Shown piece after piece: positions 1-8,275 of a stretch of DNA of 64,000 nucleotides. Numbering within the stretch: position 1 is the first letter of the stretch; each line of letters begins with the position of its first letter. Made by a program: the position numbers and the translations under genes. Origin of the DNA: Rhizobium sp. BG4 (GTDB lineage Bacteria; Pseudomonadota; Alphaproteobacteria; Rhizobiales; Rhizobiaceae). Under the pieces are notes generated by a model. The model was not told the DNA's origin. It saw nothing but the letters and a program-made list of their open reading frames with translations, and ran no database searches. The stretch covers positions 496,001-560,000 of the forward strand of contig NZ_CP044125.1 of assembly GCF_016864575.1 (NCBI RefSeq). Direction: 5' to 3'.

Positions 1-244
1 GTCGGCCGTCAAGGTTCCGGCCGTATTCTCCTGGCTTGCCAAGACCGGCGGCGTCGAAGCCAAGGAAATGCTGCGCACCTTCAACTGCGGCATCGGCATG
101 ATCGCCGTCGTTTCGGCTGAGAATGTCGAAGCCGTGACCAAGGCGCTCGAGGCCGAAGGCGAGAAGATCGTCGTGCTCGGCCGGATGATCGCCCGCGCAG
201 AAGGCGCGACCGGCACCCAGTATCAGGGTACGCTCGCCCTATGA
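1..244 (+). CDS. purM: Phosphoribosylformylglycinamidine cyclo-ligase (AIR synthetase), C-terminal fragment
   Basis: Only the last 80 or so codons lie in the window, read from base 2 to a TGA at 242-244. The residues [11 protein letters not shown] and the closing [10 protein letters not shown] resemble the C-terminal domain of AIR synthetase, which closes the imidazole ring in step five of purine synthesis in the cytoplasm. The stop overlaps the ATG of purN in ATGA, the usual purM-purN arrangement, so the two are probably translationally coupled. The 5' part, including the ATP-binding domain, is outside the window. Confidence 0.9.
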   Translation, partial: SAVKVPAVFSWLAKTGGVEAKEMLRTFNCGIGMIAVVSAENVEAVTKALEAEGEKIVVLGRMIARAEGATGTQYQGTLAL

Positions 245-903
245 GCACGCCGCGCAAACGCGTCGTCGTCTTCATCTCCGGCGGCGGCTCCAACATGCTG
301 GCGCTCGTCGCCGCGGCGAAAGCCGCAGACTTCCCGGCGGAGATCGTCGGCGTGATCTCGGACAAGGCGGATGCCGGCGGCCTCGCCAAGGCGGCCGCCG
401 AGGGCATCCCGGCCTTCGCCTTCGTGCGCAAGGACTATGCCAGCAAGGAAGCTCATGAGGCGGCGATCTTCGAAGCGCTCGATACGCTCTCGCCCGACAT
501 CCTCTGCCTCGCCGGCTACATGCGCCTGCTGAGCGCGACGTTCATCCAGCGCTACGAGGGACGGATGATCAACATCCACCCTTCGCTGCTCCCCCTCTTC
601 CCCGGCCTCCACACCCACCAGCGCGCCATCGACGCCGGCATGCGGATCGCAGGCTGCACCGTGCATTTCGTCACCGAAGGCATGGACGAAGGCCCGGTCA
701 TCGGCCAGGCGGCAGTACCGGTGCTCTCGGGCGATACGGCCGACACGCTGGCCGGACGCGTGCTCACGGTCGAGCATCAGCTCTATCCGCAGGCGCTGAG
801 GCTGTTTGCCGAGGGCAAGGTGCGGATGGAAGGCGGCAAGGCTGTCGGGACCGGTGCCGGCGCTGCGGCGGGGACTGAGCGGGTTATTTCGCTGATCGGG
901 TGA
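241..903 (+). CDS. purN: Phosphoribosylglycinamide formyltransferase (GAR transformylase)
   Basis: A 220-residue cytoplasmic enzyme that moves a formyl group from 10-formyltetrahydrofolate to glycinamide ribonucleotide, step three of purine synthesis. The phosphate-binding loop SGGGSNM is at residues 13-19, the folate-site stretch AGYMRLLS at 91-98, and the catalytic Asn, His and Asp of the family fall at N111, H113 (within NIHPSLLP) and D149 (MDEGP). Length and residue spacing match the E. coli enzyme apart from a slightly longer glycine/alanine-rich tail. The ATG overlaps the purM stop, which fixes the start. Confidence 0.97.
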   Translation: MSTPRKRVVVFISGGGSNMLALVAAAKAADFPAEIVGVISDKADAGGLAKAAAEGIPAFAFVRKDYASKEAHEAAIFEALDTLSPDILCLAGYMRLLSATFIQRYEGRMINIHPSLLPLFPGLHTHQRAIDAGMRIAGCTVHFVTEGMDEGPVIGQAAVPVLSGDTADTLAGRVLTVEHQLYPQALRLFAEGKVRMEGGKAVGTGAGAAAGTERVISLIG

Positions 904-934
904 TGTTGACCGGTCCGCCGATGCGGATCATCAT

Positions 935-955
935 GGCTCCGGTATTGATGGAGCC
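935..955 (+). promoter_or_regulatory. Possible operator of the VapBC module
   Basis: GGCTCC at 935-940 and GGAGCC at 950-955 form a perfect 6-bp inverted repeat with a 9-nt spacer, ending 5 nt before the antitoxin ATG. Toxin-antitoxin operons are usually autorepressed at such sites. The arms are short and this position would also cover the ribosome binding site, so the role is inferred. Confidence 0.35.
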
Positions 956-960
956 CGCGC

Positions 961-1197
961 ATGACGATAACCGTCAGCATCGATGAAGCCAGCCTCCCCG
1001 AACTTCTCGCCATGGTCGAGGCTGGTGAGGAGATCGTCATCGTCCGCGACGGGATGCCGGTGGCCAAGATGGCTGCGGTCGTTGCGGATGACGAGAAGCG
1101 CAGGCAAGCGATAGAGGCCGTCCGCGCCTTCCGGAAAACGATGCCTGCTATCACCCAGGAAGAAATTGCGGAATGGAAGACGATAGGCCGGCGATGA
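961..1197 (+). CDS. Phd/YefM-type antitoxin of a type II toxin-antitoxin pair
   Basis: A 78-residue protein with the N-terminal Phd/YefM pattern (TITVSIDEASLPELLAMVEAG, then IVIVRDGMPVAKM), the DNA-binding half of such antitoxins; the charged C-terminal half would wrap the toxin. It lies directly before a PIN-domain toxin and overlaps it (ATGA at 1194-1197), the normal antitoxin-first order. It should neutralise the toxin and repress the operon. Family assignment is by pattern; calling it VapB reflects its partner rather than its own fold. Confidence 0.85.
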   Translation: MTITVSIDEASLPELLAMVEAGEEIVIVRDGMPVAKMAAVVADDEKRRQAIEAVRAFRKTMPAITQEEIAEWKTIGRR

Positions 1198-1604
1198 CGG
1201 CCAAATTCGTTGTCGATTCTTCCATTGTGTGCAGTTGGGTTCTCCCAGACGAAAGCTCATCGATCGCGGCTGCCGCATTCGTCCATCTGCAAACCGCCGA
1301 CGCGATTGCTCCCGATCTACTGTGGCACGAAGTGCGCAATGTCCTGATGATGGCCAGGAAGCGCAATCGCATCACCTTCGACAAGGCTTGTGAAGGTGTG
1401 AAACTCTTGCGTGGACTAGCTATCTTCACGCAGCGCTCGTCGAGCGACGACACGATTCTCGATCTGGCAGAACGGCATCAATTGACGGCCTATGACGCGG
1501 CCTATCTGGCGCTGGCGATCGAATCCAGGCTGCCGCTCGCCACGCTAGACAGGCAACTGATCGCAGCGGCAGCGCGCGAAGGCGTGCCGCTGCTCTCTGA
1601 TTAG
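1194..1604 (+). CDS. VapC-type PIN-domain ribonuclease toxin
   Basis: A 136-residue PIN-domain protein. The four acidic residues that bind the catalytic metal are visible at D8 (FVVDSS), E46 (WHEVRN), D101 (TAYDAAY) and D119 (ATLDRQ). VapC toxins cleave specific tRNA or rRNA sites and stop translation. I start at ATG 1194 because it overlaps the antitoxin stop; an in-frame ATG at 1173 would overlap the antitoxin too deeply. All catalytic positions are intact, so the toxin is probably active. The gene converges on phnM, with the two ends overlapping by 4 nt. Confidence 0.88.
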   Translation: MTAKFVVDSSIVCSWVLPDESSSIAAAAFVHLQTADAIAPDLLWHEVRNVLMMARKRNRITFDKACEGVKLLRGLAIFTQRSSSDDTILDLAERHQLTAYDAAYLALAIESRLPLATLDRQLIAAAAREGVPLLSD

Positions 1605-2770
1605 GCCGCAATCGCCTGAAGCCGATGCAGCGTGCCGTCGCTATAGACGAACTGCCCGGCGCGGAACGTCGCGCGGATGCGGTGCACATCCCCCTTCTCG
1701 ACCGCCACCAGATCGGCGCGCTGGCCGAGCGCGATCTCGCCGCGATCCAGCAATCCGGCCGAGCGGGCGGCATTCGACGTTGCCATGGCAACGGCGGCCG
1801 GCAGGTTGTTATCCATCGCGTCGGCGATCTTGAAGATACCGGGGACGAAGGCGGCCGGGTGGTAGTCGGCGGCGATGACGGAGAGAAGGCCAGCCTTGGC
1901 GGCATCGAGGGCGCTGAGATTGCCGGACATCGACTGGCCGCGCAGCGCGTTCGGCGCGCCCATCAGCGTCCAGAGGCCACGGCGGCGGGCTTCTTCGGCG
2001 GCCGGCAGCGTGACCGGGAATTCGCTGATCGTCACGCCGAGATCATGCATCTCGGCAACCTTCTCGGCGCTGTCGTCATCATGCGAGGCGAGCGACAGCT
2101 TGTGCTGCAGCGACAGCGCGACGATCTCCCGGAGCTTCGCGTCGATTGCCGGATCCTCGCGCATGGCGATGCGCTTCTGGACGATTTCCAGCGCCATTTC
2201 CTTGGTGATCGCGCGGCGCTCGGAAATGCTCGCGACATAGGCTTCGATATTGTTGTACTGGCCCTGCCCCGGCGTGTGGTCGGTCAGCGAGACCATGTCG
2301 ACCTGATCGGCAGCGAGCAGCTTTTCCAGCGTGGCCGCGGCGCCGACATTGGTGATCTCGTAGCGCGCATGAACCTTGTGATCGATCAGCAGCGAGTTGC
2401 GCAGACGATTGATGCCCTCGATGACGGCAGAGGTGGTCGCCAGCGAACGGACATGGCCGTAGACGCTCTCGGTCGCAAAGGAGATCGCCGCATAGGCCGT
2501 CGTCACGCCGGCTGCGGCGAGCTTCTTGTCGAGCTCGTGAATACCGAAATCGATCGGCATCATCGCATTCGGGCGCGGCGCGATCTCGCGCTCGATCATA
2601 TCGCCATGCAGATCGACGAAGCCCGGCATCAGGAAGCGCCCGCCGCCATCGATCGCCGCACCGGCGACCGGCGCATCACGGATCTCGGCGATGACGCCAT
2701 CCTCGACACGCACCGAGCCGTGGCTCACGATTTCACCGGGAAGGACGAGCGTGAAATTACTGAGCCACAT
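1601..2770 (-). CDS. phnM: PhnM-type amidohydrolase (ribose methylphosphonate triphosphate diphosphatase)
   Basis: A 389-residue amidohydrolase-superfamily protein. The first metal motif reads PGFVDLHGD, with H-x-D (H55, D57) instead of the common H-x-H, a PhnM hallmark; SLTDHTPGQGQ and LASHDDD also match the family. PhnM releases pyrophosphate from alpha-D-ribose 1-methylphosphonate 5-triphosphate in the C-P lyase pathway. No other phn gene is nearby, so this is an orphan copy, perhaps working with a phn cluster elsewhere or on another substrate. The region upstream of its start (2771-2872) separates it from the NUDIX gene on the same strand. Confidence 0.85.
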   Translation of the reverse strand: MWLSNFTLVLPGEIVSHGSVRVEDGVIAEIRDAPVAGAAIDGGGRFLMPGFVDLHGDMIEREIAPRPNAMMPIDFGIHELDKKLAAAGVTTAYAAISFATESVYGHVRSLATTSAVIEGINRLRNSLLIDHKVHARYEITNVGAAATLEKLLAADQVDMVSLTDHTPGQGQYNNIEAYVASISERRAITKEMALEIVQKRIAMREDPAIDAKLREIVALSLQHKLSLASHDDDSAEKVAEMHDLGVTISEFPVTLPAAEEARRRGLWTLMGAPNALRGQSMSGNLSALDAAKAGLLSVIAADYHPAAFVPGIFKIADAMDNNLPAAVAMATSNAARSAGLLDRGEIALGQRADLVAVEKGDVHRIRATFRAGQFVYSDGTLHRLQAIAA

Positions 2771-2872
2771 GATTTTTCTCCTGTTGGGGCAAGGCGGGAA
2801 GACAAACCGCAGCGCATAGGCCGGATTCGTGACAAACGCGTGAAAACACCGTGGCGCGCGGCTATTTTCGGG

Positions 2873-3466
2873 CTAGCGCCAGATCCCTTTGTTCATCGCC
2901 GCCCATTGCAGCAGGATGATCGTCTTCATGTCGCGGATGTCGCCGTTGCCGATCATGGCCAGCGCGTCGTCGAACGCCACTTCCAGCACCTCGATATCCT
3001 CATGCTCCTCGGCCAGTCCGCCACCGTTTGAAACGCGATCTGCGGTATCGACCTCGGCGGCGAAGAAGTGGACGATTTCGGCGTTGGAGCCGGGGGAGCT
3101 GTAGGCCTTGAACAGGAAGCGGACGTCGCGGATGCGGAAGCCGGTTTCTTCCATCGCCTCGCGGCGGATGGCAGCTTCGGGCTCGTCGCCGTCGAGCAGG
3201 CCGGCGGGCGTCTCGAACATGAAGGGCATCTCGCCGTGCAGATCGGGCGGCAGGCGATATTGGCGCACGAGCACGACGGTGCCGCGCTTGGCATCGTAGA
3301 GCAGGATCGTTGCGGCCGGGGTGCGGTGATAAACCTCGCGGTCGAGCCGGTGGGTTACGCCTTCGGAATCGGTATAGTCGATCTTATAGGCGCTGAGCTT
3401 GGTCCAGCCCCGGGAGAGCACGGTTTCGCTGACGATTTTGGCGCCAGCCTTCTCGAATTTCGTCAT
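2873..3466 (-). CDS. NUDIX hydrolase of the GDP-mannose pyrophosphatase (NudK) type
   Basis: A 197-residue NUDIX protein. The Nudix box GX5EX7REUXEEXGU is complete in AGLLDGDEPEAAI followed by RREAMEETGF; the acidic residues bind magnesium. Sequence before the box (VYHRTPAATILLYD, VVLVRQYRLPPDLHGE) and length resemble NudK, which hydrolyses GDP-mannose and other nucleotide sugars. Its ATG overlaps the stop of the upstream oxidoreductase by 4 nt, so both are probably made from one message. True substrate unknown; ADP-ribose is an alternative. Confidence 0.85.
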   Translation of the reverse strand: MTKFEKAGAKIVSETVLSRGWTKLSAYKIDYTDSEGVTHRLDREVYHRTPAATILLYDAKRGTVVLVRQYRLPPDLHGEMPFMFETPAGLLDGDEPEAAIRREAMEETGFRIRDVRFLFKAYSSPGSNAEIVHFFAAEVDTADRVSNGGGLAEEHEDIEVLEVAFDDALAMIGNGDIRDMKTIILLQWAAMNKGIWR

Positions 3467-5586
3467 GCGGCGTCCTTGCGTAGCCAGACCTTGTTGTCGT
3501 GGACGGCGGCACCGCCATAGGGCGCGACGGGATCGGCGCCGGTGAGCACGTTGATCCCCTCGCCGTCAACATGCGCCTTGTTCGGCCACAGGCCCTCGGC
3601 GATGAGGACGCCGGGCTTCACTTCCTCGGTGATCTTCACGTGGATGCGCAGGTCGCCCCTGGTGTTGCCGATGCGGACGAGATCGCCGCTCTCGATGCCG
3701 TTCGCTTCGGCATCGGCCGGATTGACCATTAGTTCCGGGCGGCCCTCCTTCTGGCGCGAGGTCTTCGTCTCGGCGAAGCTCGAATTGAGGAAGTTGCGGG
3801 CTGGAGAGGTGGCGAGGCGGAAAGGATGGTCGGCATCGGCGAGCTCGATGACATCCACCTGATCCGGGAAAGCAGGCAGCTGCTCATGCGGGCCGAAGGC
3901 GCCGAGGACTTCAGGCGGCTTGTTCGGCGCGGCGCCATTCACCCAGTCCGGGCGGAAGTGGAACTTGCGGTCGGCGTGGGCAAAGCCGTTCAGGAAATGC
4001 GCGTCGTCGAATTCCGGCTGGCGGTCGAACCACTTGTTTTCGAGGAAATAGTCGTAATCCGGCAGATTGCTGTCCTTCAGCACGCGATCGACCATTTCGC
4101 GCGCCGTAAAGCCAAAGCCCGGTCGGTCGGCGACGCCGAGGCGCTTGGCGAGCTCTTCGATGACGAAGAGATTGGTACGAACGGTTTCCGGCGGCTCGAC
4201 GAGCTTGGGGCCGAGCAGAATGTGGTTCTGGCCGCCGGCGCGGTAGATATCGTCATGCTCGACGAACATCGTGGCCGGGATGACGATATCGGCCATCTCG
4301 GCGGTATCGGTCATGAACTGCTCGTGGACGGCGACGAAGAGATCGTCGCGGGCAAAGCCCTGTTTCACCAGCCGCTGCTCGGGGGCGATATTCACCGGAT
4401 TGGTGTTCTGGATCAGCATGGCGGTGACAGGGCCGCGGTGGCGAAGCGCCACAGCATCACCGGTCAGCGCCCGGCCGATCTGCGACTGGTCGATCATCCT
4501 GATGTCATGATCCTTCATCGACTTGCCGGTCAGTTCCGCATTGTTCATGCGGAAGATATCGCTGTTCGAATGGAAGGCGCCGCCGCCCTCATATTGCCAG
4601 GAGCCGAGAACGGTGGCGATCGAGGCGGCCGCATGCATGGCGACCGCGCCGTTGCGCTGGCGGGTGAACCCGTAGCCGAGGCGGAAATAGCTCTTTTTCG
4701 TGGTGCCGACGAGTTTGGCGAAATCCTCGATCTCGGCGACGGAAAGCCCGGTGATCCCGGCCGCCCATTCCGGCGTCTTGGTCTTCAGATGCGCTTCGAG
4801 ACCGGCGGGATCGTCGGCAAATTTCGCCATATAGGCGCGGTCGGCATAGCCGTCGCGGAAGGCGACGTGCATGACGGCGCAGGCGAGTGCGGCATCGGTG
4901 CCGGGCTTGACGATGAGCGCCATGTCGGCCTGCTTCATCGTCGGGTTGTCGTAGATATCGATGACGACGATCTTCGCGCCGCGTTCCTTGCGGGCCTTAA
5001 TCGCGTGGGTCATGACATTGACCTGCGTGGCGACCGCATTGGTGCCCCAGATGACGACGCAATCGGTGCGCGCCATTTCGCGCGGATCGGGGCCACGCAG
5101 CGTGCCGGTTGCCATCGTGAAGCCGGTCCATGCCGGGTTGGTGCAGATCGACGAGAAGAAGCCGGAATAGCGCTTGGCATGACGCAGGCGCTCGATCGAG
5201 TCGCGCTGCACCCAGCCCATGGTTCCGGCATAGAAATAAGGCCAGATGGCTTCACTGCCATCCTTGGCTTCCGCCTTGACGAAGGCATCGGCGATCTCAT
5301 CCAGCGCGTCGTCCCAGGATATCTGCTGCCAGCTGCCAGCCCCCTTGGCGCCCTTGCGGCGTAAGGGATGCATCAGTCTGTCAGGGTGATAAAGGCGCTC
5401 GGCATAGCGGGCGACCTTGGCGCAGATGACGCCCGACGTATAGCTGTGGTCGCCTGCCCCGCGCACGCGGCCGATCCGGCCGTCATCGGTGATATCGACC
5501 TCCAGCGCGCAGGTGGAGGGACAGTCGTGCGGACAGGCGGTGTGCCCGACCCGGGATTTCGCGTGAATGGGGGTCGCAATGTTCAT
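3463..5586 (-). CDS. Molybdopterin oxidoreductase family protein (formate dehydrogenase/DMSO reductase superfamily)
   Basis: A 707-residue protein if started at ATG 5586; the frame stays open upstream but that part has no family features. C18, C22, C26 and C55 form the N-terminal [4Fe-4S] site (CPHDCPSTC ... GVICAK). The rest follows the MGD-binding plan (YFYAGTMGWVQRDS, CVVIWGTNAVATQ, NPVNIAPEQ) and ends with a molybdopterin dinucleotide-binding domain. There is no Tat signal, so it is cytoplasmic. No electron-transfer subunit lies beside it; the only partner is the overlapping NUDIX gene. Substrate cannot be read from the sequence. Confidence 0.9.
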   Translation of the reverse strand: MNIATPIHAKSRVGHTACPHDCPSTCALEVDITDDGRIGRVRGAGDHSYTSGVICAKVARYAERLYHPDRLMHPLRRKGAKGAGSWQQISWDDALDEIADAFVKAEAKDGSEAIWPYFYAGTMGWVQRDSIERLRHAKRYSGFFSSICTNPAWTGFTMATGTLRGPDPREMARTDCVVIWGTNAVATQVNVMTHAIKARKERGAKIVVIDIYDNPTMKQADMALIVKPGTDAALACAVMHVAFRDGYADRAYMAKFADDPAGLEAHLKTKTPEWAAGITGLSVAEIEDFAKLVGTTKKSYFRLGYGFTRQRNGAVAMHAAASIATVLGSWQYEGGGAFHSNSDIFRMNNAELTGKSMKDHDIRMIDQSQIGRALTGDAVALRHRGPVTAMLIQNTNPVNIAPEQRLVKQGFARDDLFVAVHEQFMTDTAEMADIVIPATMFVEHDDIYRAGGQNHILLGPKLVEPPETVRTNLFVIEELAKRLGVADRPGFGFTAREMVDRVLKDSNLPDYDYFLENKWFDRQPEFDDAHFLNGFAHADRKFHFRPDWVNGAAPNKPPEVLGAFGPHEQLPAFPDQVDVIELADADHPFRLATSPARNFLNSSFAETKTSRQKEGRPELMVNPADAEANGIESGDLVRIGNTRGDLRIHVKITEEVKPGVLIAEGLWPNKAHVDGEGINVLTGADPVAPYGGAAVHDNKVWLRKDAA

Positions 5587-5669
5587 ATGATTTCTATATG
5601 CGAAGCGGAAAGCGGCCAAAAGCCGGAAAGTGCGCCGATCAGGCGAATTCATGACAGGCATCAGCAACG

Positions 5670-6539
5670 ATGAACTACCGCCATATCTATCATGCGGGCA
5701 ATTTTGCCGATGTGCTGAAGCATGCGGTGCAGGCACGGCTGATCCGCTATCTGCAGAAGAAGGACGCTGCCTTCCGCGTGCTCGATACGCATGGCGGCAT
5801 CGGCCTCTACGACCTCTCTTCCGAGGAAGCCCAGAAGACCGGCGAATGGCAGACGGGCATCGGCAAACTGATGGAGGCCGATCTCGATCCGCAGGTGGCC
5901 GATCTGCTTGAGCCCTATCTCTCGGCGGTTCGCGAGCTCAATCCTGAAGGCGGTATCCGCTACTATCCGGGTTCGCCGAAGCTTTCGCGGATGCTGTTCC
6001 GCCCGCAGGACCGGTTGTCCGCCATGGAGCTGCATCCGGAAGATTTCGTGCGGCTGCATCGCCTGTTCGAAGGCGACCACCATGTGCGTATCACCGAGCT
6101 CGACGGCTGGCTGTCGCTCGGTGCGCATCTGCCGCCGAAGGAAAAGCGCGGCATGGTGCTGGTCGATCCGCCATTCGAAGAGGACGGCGAGTACGAGCGG
6201 CTGGTGGACGGACTGGTGAAGGGCTACCGCCGCTTCCCGGGCGGCACCTATTGCCTGTGGTATCCGCTGAAGAAGGGCGCGCCGATCAAGGAATTCCACG
6301 AGGCGCTGCAGGCGACCGGCATTCCAAAGATCCTCTGCGCCGAACTCAGCGTGCGCAGCGACCGGGGCATCACCGGCCTGACCGGCTCCGGGCTGATCAT
6401 CGTCAACCCGCCCTTCACGCTGAAGGACGAATTGCACCGGATGCTCCCTGCCCTCAAGGATATCATGGCGCAGGACCGCTACGCATCGCACCGCGCCTTC
6501 TGGCTGCGCGGCGAAGAGAAGGCCGCGCGGGACGATTGA
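5670..6539 (+). CDS. rlmJ: 23S rRNA (adenine-2030-N6)-methyltransferase RlmJ
   Basis: A 289-residue protein beginning MNYRHIYHAGNFADVLKH, the diagnostic opening of the RlmJ/ComJ family. An S-adenosylmethionine-site stretch (VLDTHGGIGLYDL) follows near residue 38, and the catalytic motif DPPFE of N6-adenine methyltransferases lies near residue 166. It methylates A2030 of 23S rRNA during ribosome assembly; in some bacteria the family is linked to use of DNA as a nutrient. It is divergent from the molybdopterin oxidoreductase, with an 83-bp gap that must hold both promoters. Confidence 0.94.
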   Translation: MNYRHIYHAGNFADVLKHAVQARLIRYLQKKDAAFRVLDTHGGIGLYDLSSEEAQKTGEWQTGIGKLMEADLDPQVADLLEPYLSAVRELNPEGGIRYYPGSPKLSRMLFRPQDRLSAMELHPEDFVRLHRLFEGDHHVRITELDGWLSLGAHLPPKEKRGMVLVDPPFEEDGEYERLVDGLVKGYRRFPGGTYCLWYPLKKGAPIKEFHEALQATGIPKILCAELSVRSDRGITGLTGSGLIIVNPPFTLKDELHRMLPALKDIMAQDRYASHRAFWLRGEEKAARDD

Positions 6540-6630
6540 CGCCTGCCCAACGACGACTGGCCATCGCCCCGATTGACCATGACGGCGGCGTGCGGAATAG
6601 TCCGCCGCGCCAACGCATTTCCATAGGTGT

Positions 6631-7230
6631 ATGATGAAGCTCCTCTGCGCAACGACCTCACCCTATTCGAGCAAAGTCCGCATGGCGGCGCGCTATCTCG
6701 AGCTCGATGTCACGGAAATCCGCGTCGATACCAATGCCGGCCCGGCGATCCTCGTCGACAACAATCCGCTGGGCAAGATCCCTACCCTTCTGACCGACGA
6801 TGGCGCATCGGTTTTCGACAGCATCGCCATCATGCATTATTTCCACCGGCTGAAGAAAAAGAAGCTCTATCCCGACAAGAACGGCAAGCGCACCGAGGCC
6901 GAGATTTTGGAAGCGCTTTGCGACGGCATCTGCGACTGCCTGCTGGCGATCGTCTATGAACGGCGTTTCCGGGACGAGGAAAAGGTGCATCAGCCCTGGA
7001 TCGACCGGCAGTGGAAGAAGGCCGTCAGCGGCCTCAACCATATCAGCGCCCATCCGCCGAAACTCGGCAAGAAGCTGCACGGCGGCCATTTCGCCCTCGC
7101 TGCCGCAATCGGCTATCTCGACCTGCGCTTCAAGGGCCAGTGGGAAGCGGATCATTCCGAGCTGATCGGTTGGATCCGGGATTTCGAGAAGAAGTTCCCC
7201 GCCTATCCCGATCTCAAACCGCAACAATAA
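6631..7230 (+). CDS. Glutathione S-transferase family protein
   Basis: A 199-residue protein with a thioredoxin-fold N-terminal half (MKLLCATTSPYSSKVRMAAR, with S residues at the catalytic loop and the cis-proline motif KIPTLL followed by FDSIAIMHYF) and an all-helical C-terminal half ending PAYPDLKPQ. These are typical of bacterial GSTs. Two ATGs are adjacent (6631 and 6634); either fits. The gene stands alone and ends at a strong bidirectional hairpin terminator. Substrate unknown. Confidence 0.85.
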   Translation: MMKLLCATTSPYSSKVRMAARYLELDVTEIRVDTNAGPAILVDNNPLGKIPTLLTDDGASVFDSIAIMHYFHRLKKKKLYPDKNGKRTEAEILEALCDGICDCLLAIVYERRFRDEEKVHQPWIDRQWKKAVSGLNHISAHPPKLGKKLHGGHFALAAAIGYLDLRFKGQWEADHSELIGWIRDFEKKFPAYPDLKPQQ

Positions 7231-7257
7231 AAAAGCCCGGCTCGAAGCCGGGCTTTT
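7231..7257. terminator. Bidirectional intrinsic terminator between GST and ropB-like gene
   Basis: Perfect 12-bp stem AAAAGCCCGGCT (7231-7242) with a 3-nt loop and its complement at 7246-7257, running into T-rich sequence on both strands. It follows the GST stop immediately and lies 18 nt past the stop of the convergent outer-membrane gene, so it can serve both. Confidence 0.93.
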
Positions 7258-7275
7258 TCTTTGACCGGAAACCGA

Positions 7276-7911
7276 TCAGAACTTCACGCCGATACCGACC
7301 TTGACGCTCTGCTCGTCATAGCCGCGCGAAACGCTGCCGATGCCGGTGTCGTAGTTCTTGTTCTGGTAATCGCTGAAGCGATATTCGACGCGAGCGGTGA
7401 TGTTGTTCGTGACGAAAGCTTCTGCGCCGACGCCGACGGTGTAGCCGTAGGAGGTCTTGTCGTCAGAATCGCCGCCAGCGCTAACCTTGTTGTTGGTCGC
7501 AGCAAGACCAGCCGTGCCGTACAGCAGGAAGGGGTTCAGGTCGTAGCCAACGCGGCCGCGAACGGAGCCGTTGAAACGGTTCTTTTCGGTAACGCCGCCA
7601 GCCGAATGGTCGAGGCCGGAATAACCGAGGTCGGCTTCAACACCGTAAACGATCTGACCAGCCTGCCAGTTGTAGCCCGTGTAGAGCTGACCACCGAGGG
7701 CGTAGCCGTCACGGCTGTTGTTGAAGTCACCCATGTTGTAGGTGCCTGCACCGCCGAGGTAGAAGCCTTCCCAGTTACCTGCCGGGGTAACCGGCTCGTT
7801 CTGGGCTACCGGAGCTTCCGGGACCTGGTCAACTGCATCGGCAGCATTTGCAGCGGTGAAGCCGGCTACGACGAAGGCAGAAGCCATCAGGCTAGCAATG
7901 AGTGTACGCAT
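7276..7911 (-). CDS. ropB: RopB-like outer-membrane beta-barrel protein (Omp25/Omp31 family)
   Basis: A 211-residue protein with a clear Sec signal peptide (cut after ANA near residue 23) and a small beta-barrel body of alternating polar and aromatic residues (NWEGFYLGGAGTYNMG, GYNWQAGQIVYGVEADLGYSG) ending in the terminal Phe of outer-membrane proteins (VKVGIGVKF). It strongly resembles Rhizobium RopB, an abundant surface protein that affects membrane stability and is repressed in bacteroids; rhizobia often carry more than one copy, so the exact paralogue is uncertain. A 364-bp AT-rich region lies upstream. Confidence 0.85.
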   Translation of the reverse strand: MRTLIASLMASAFVVAGFTAANAADAVDQVPEAPVAQNEPVTPAGNWEGFYLGGAGTYNMGDFNNSRDGYALGGQLYTGYNWQAGQIVYGVEADLGYSGLDHSAGGVTEKNRFNGSVRGRVGYDLNPFLLYGTAGLAATNNKVSAGGDSDDKTSYGYTVGVGAEAFVTNNITARVEYRFSDYQNKNYDTGIGSVSRGYDEQSVKVGIGVKF

Positions 7912-8275
7912 ACTTGTCTCCTTTCAGTCCCGCGCTCTTCGTCAACTGTTTTACACCGAAGCATTCGCGAGCAATTACTAGATGTCCCTCTCGGATCGAG
8001 GGTGAAAGTGGAGCCCAATTGCGGATTTGAAAGAGCCAAATTGTGAAATGATTGTGGCGGCGGGGTGGCTGAAATTCGATGTTGCTATAGCGCAACAGAC
8101 TATTTGTTAACCATAATGAATGGTTAAATTAACAATACTTATTTTACGAAAATCTATTCTCAAATAATACATAGAATAAATCGGCCTGAAACGCAATTGC
8201 ATTCACCTATTTATCTACTCTTCGCCCGCCCCTATATAGGAAGCACTTAGCTTCATTGATGACGAAGGCAAGCTT
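7912..8275. promoter_or_regulatory. AT-rich divergent regulatory region of ropB-like gene and SDR gene
   Basis: No gene fits here. It is much richer in A and T than the flanks, especially 8090-8180. It holds an inverted repeat TTAACCAT (8107-8114) / ATGGTTAA (8120-8127) with a 5-nt spacer, embedded in further TTAA-rich sequence. Such a region suits a nucleoid- or Ros/MucR-type regulator of the surface-protein gene, but which protein binds is not shown by the sequence. Confidence 0.5.

Noticed and set aside
1625-3031. Long open frame on the plus strand opposite phnM
   Set aside because: Arg/Gly/Asp-rich translation without motifs; it mirrors the minus-strand coding sequence, whose family features are clear.
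3826-5364. 512-codon open frame opposite the molybdopterin oxidoreductase
   Set aside because: Antisense artefact of GC-rich third positions; the opposite strand encodes all cofactor motifs.
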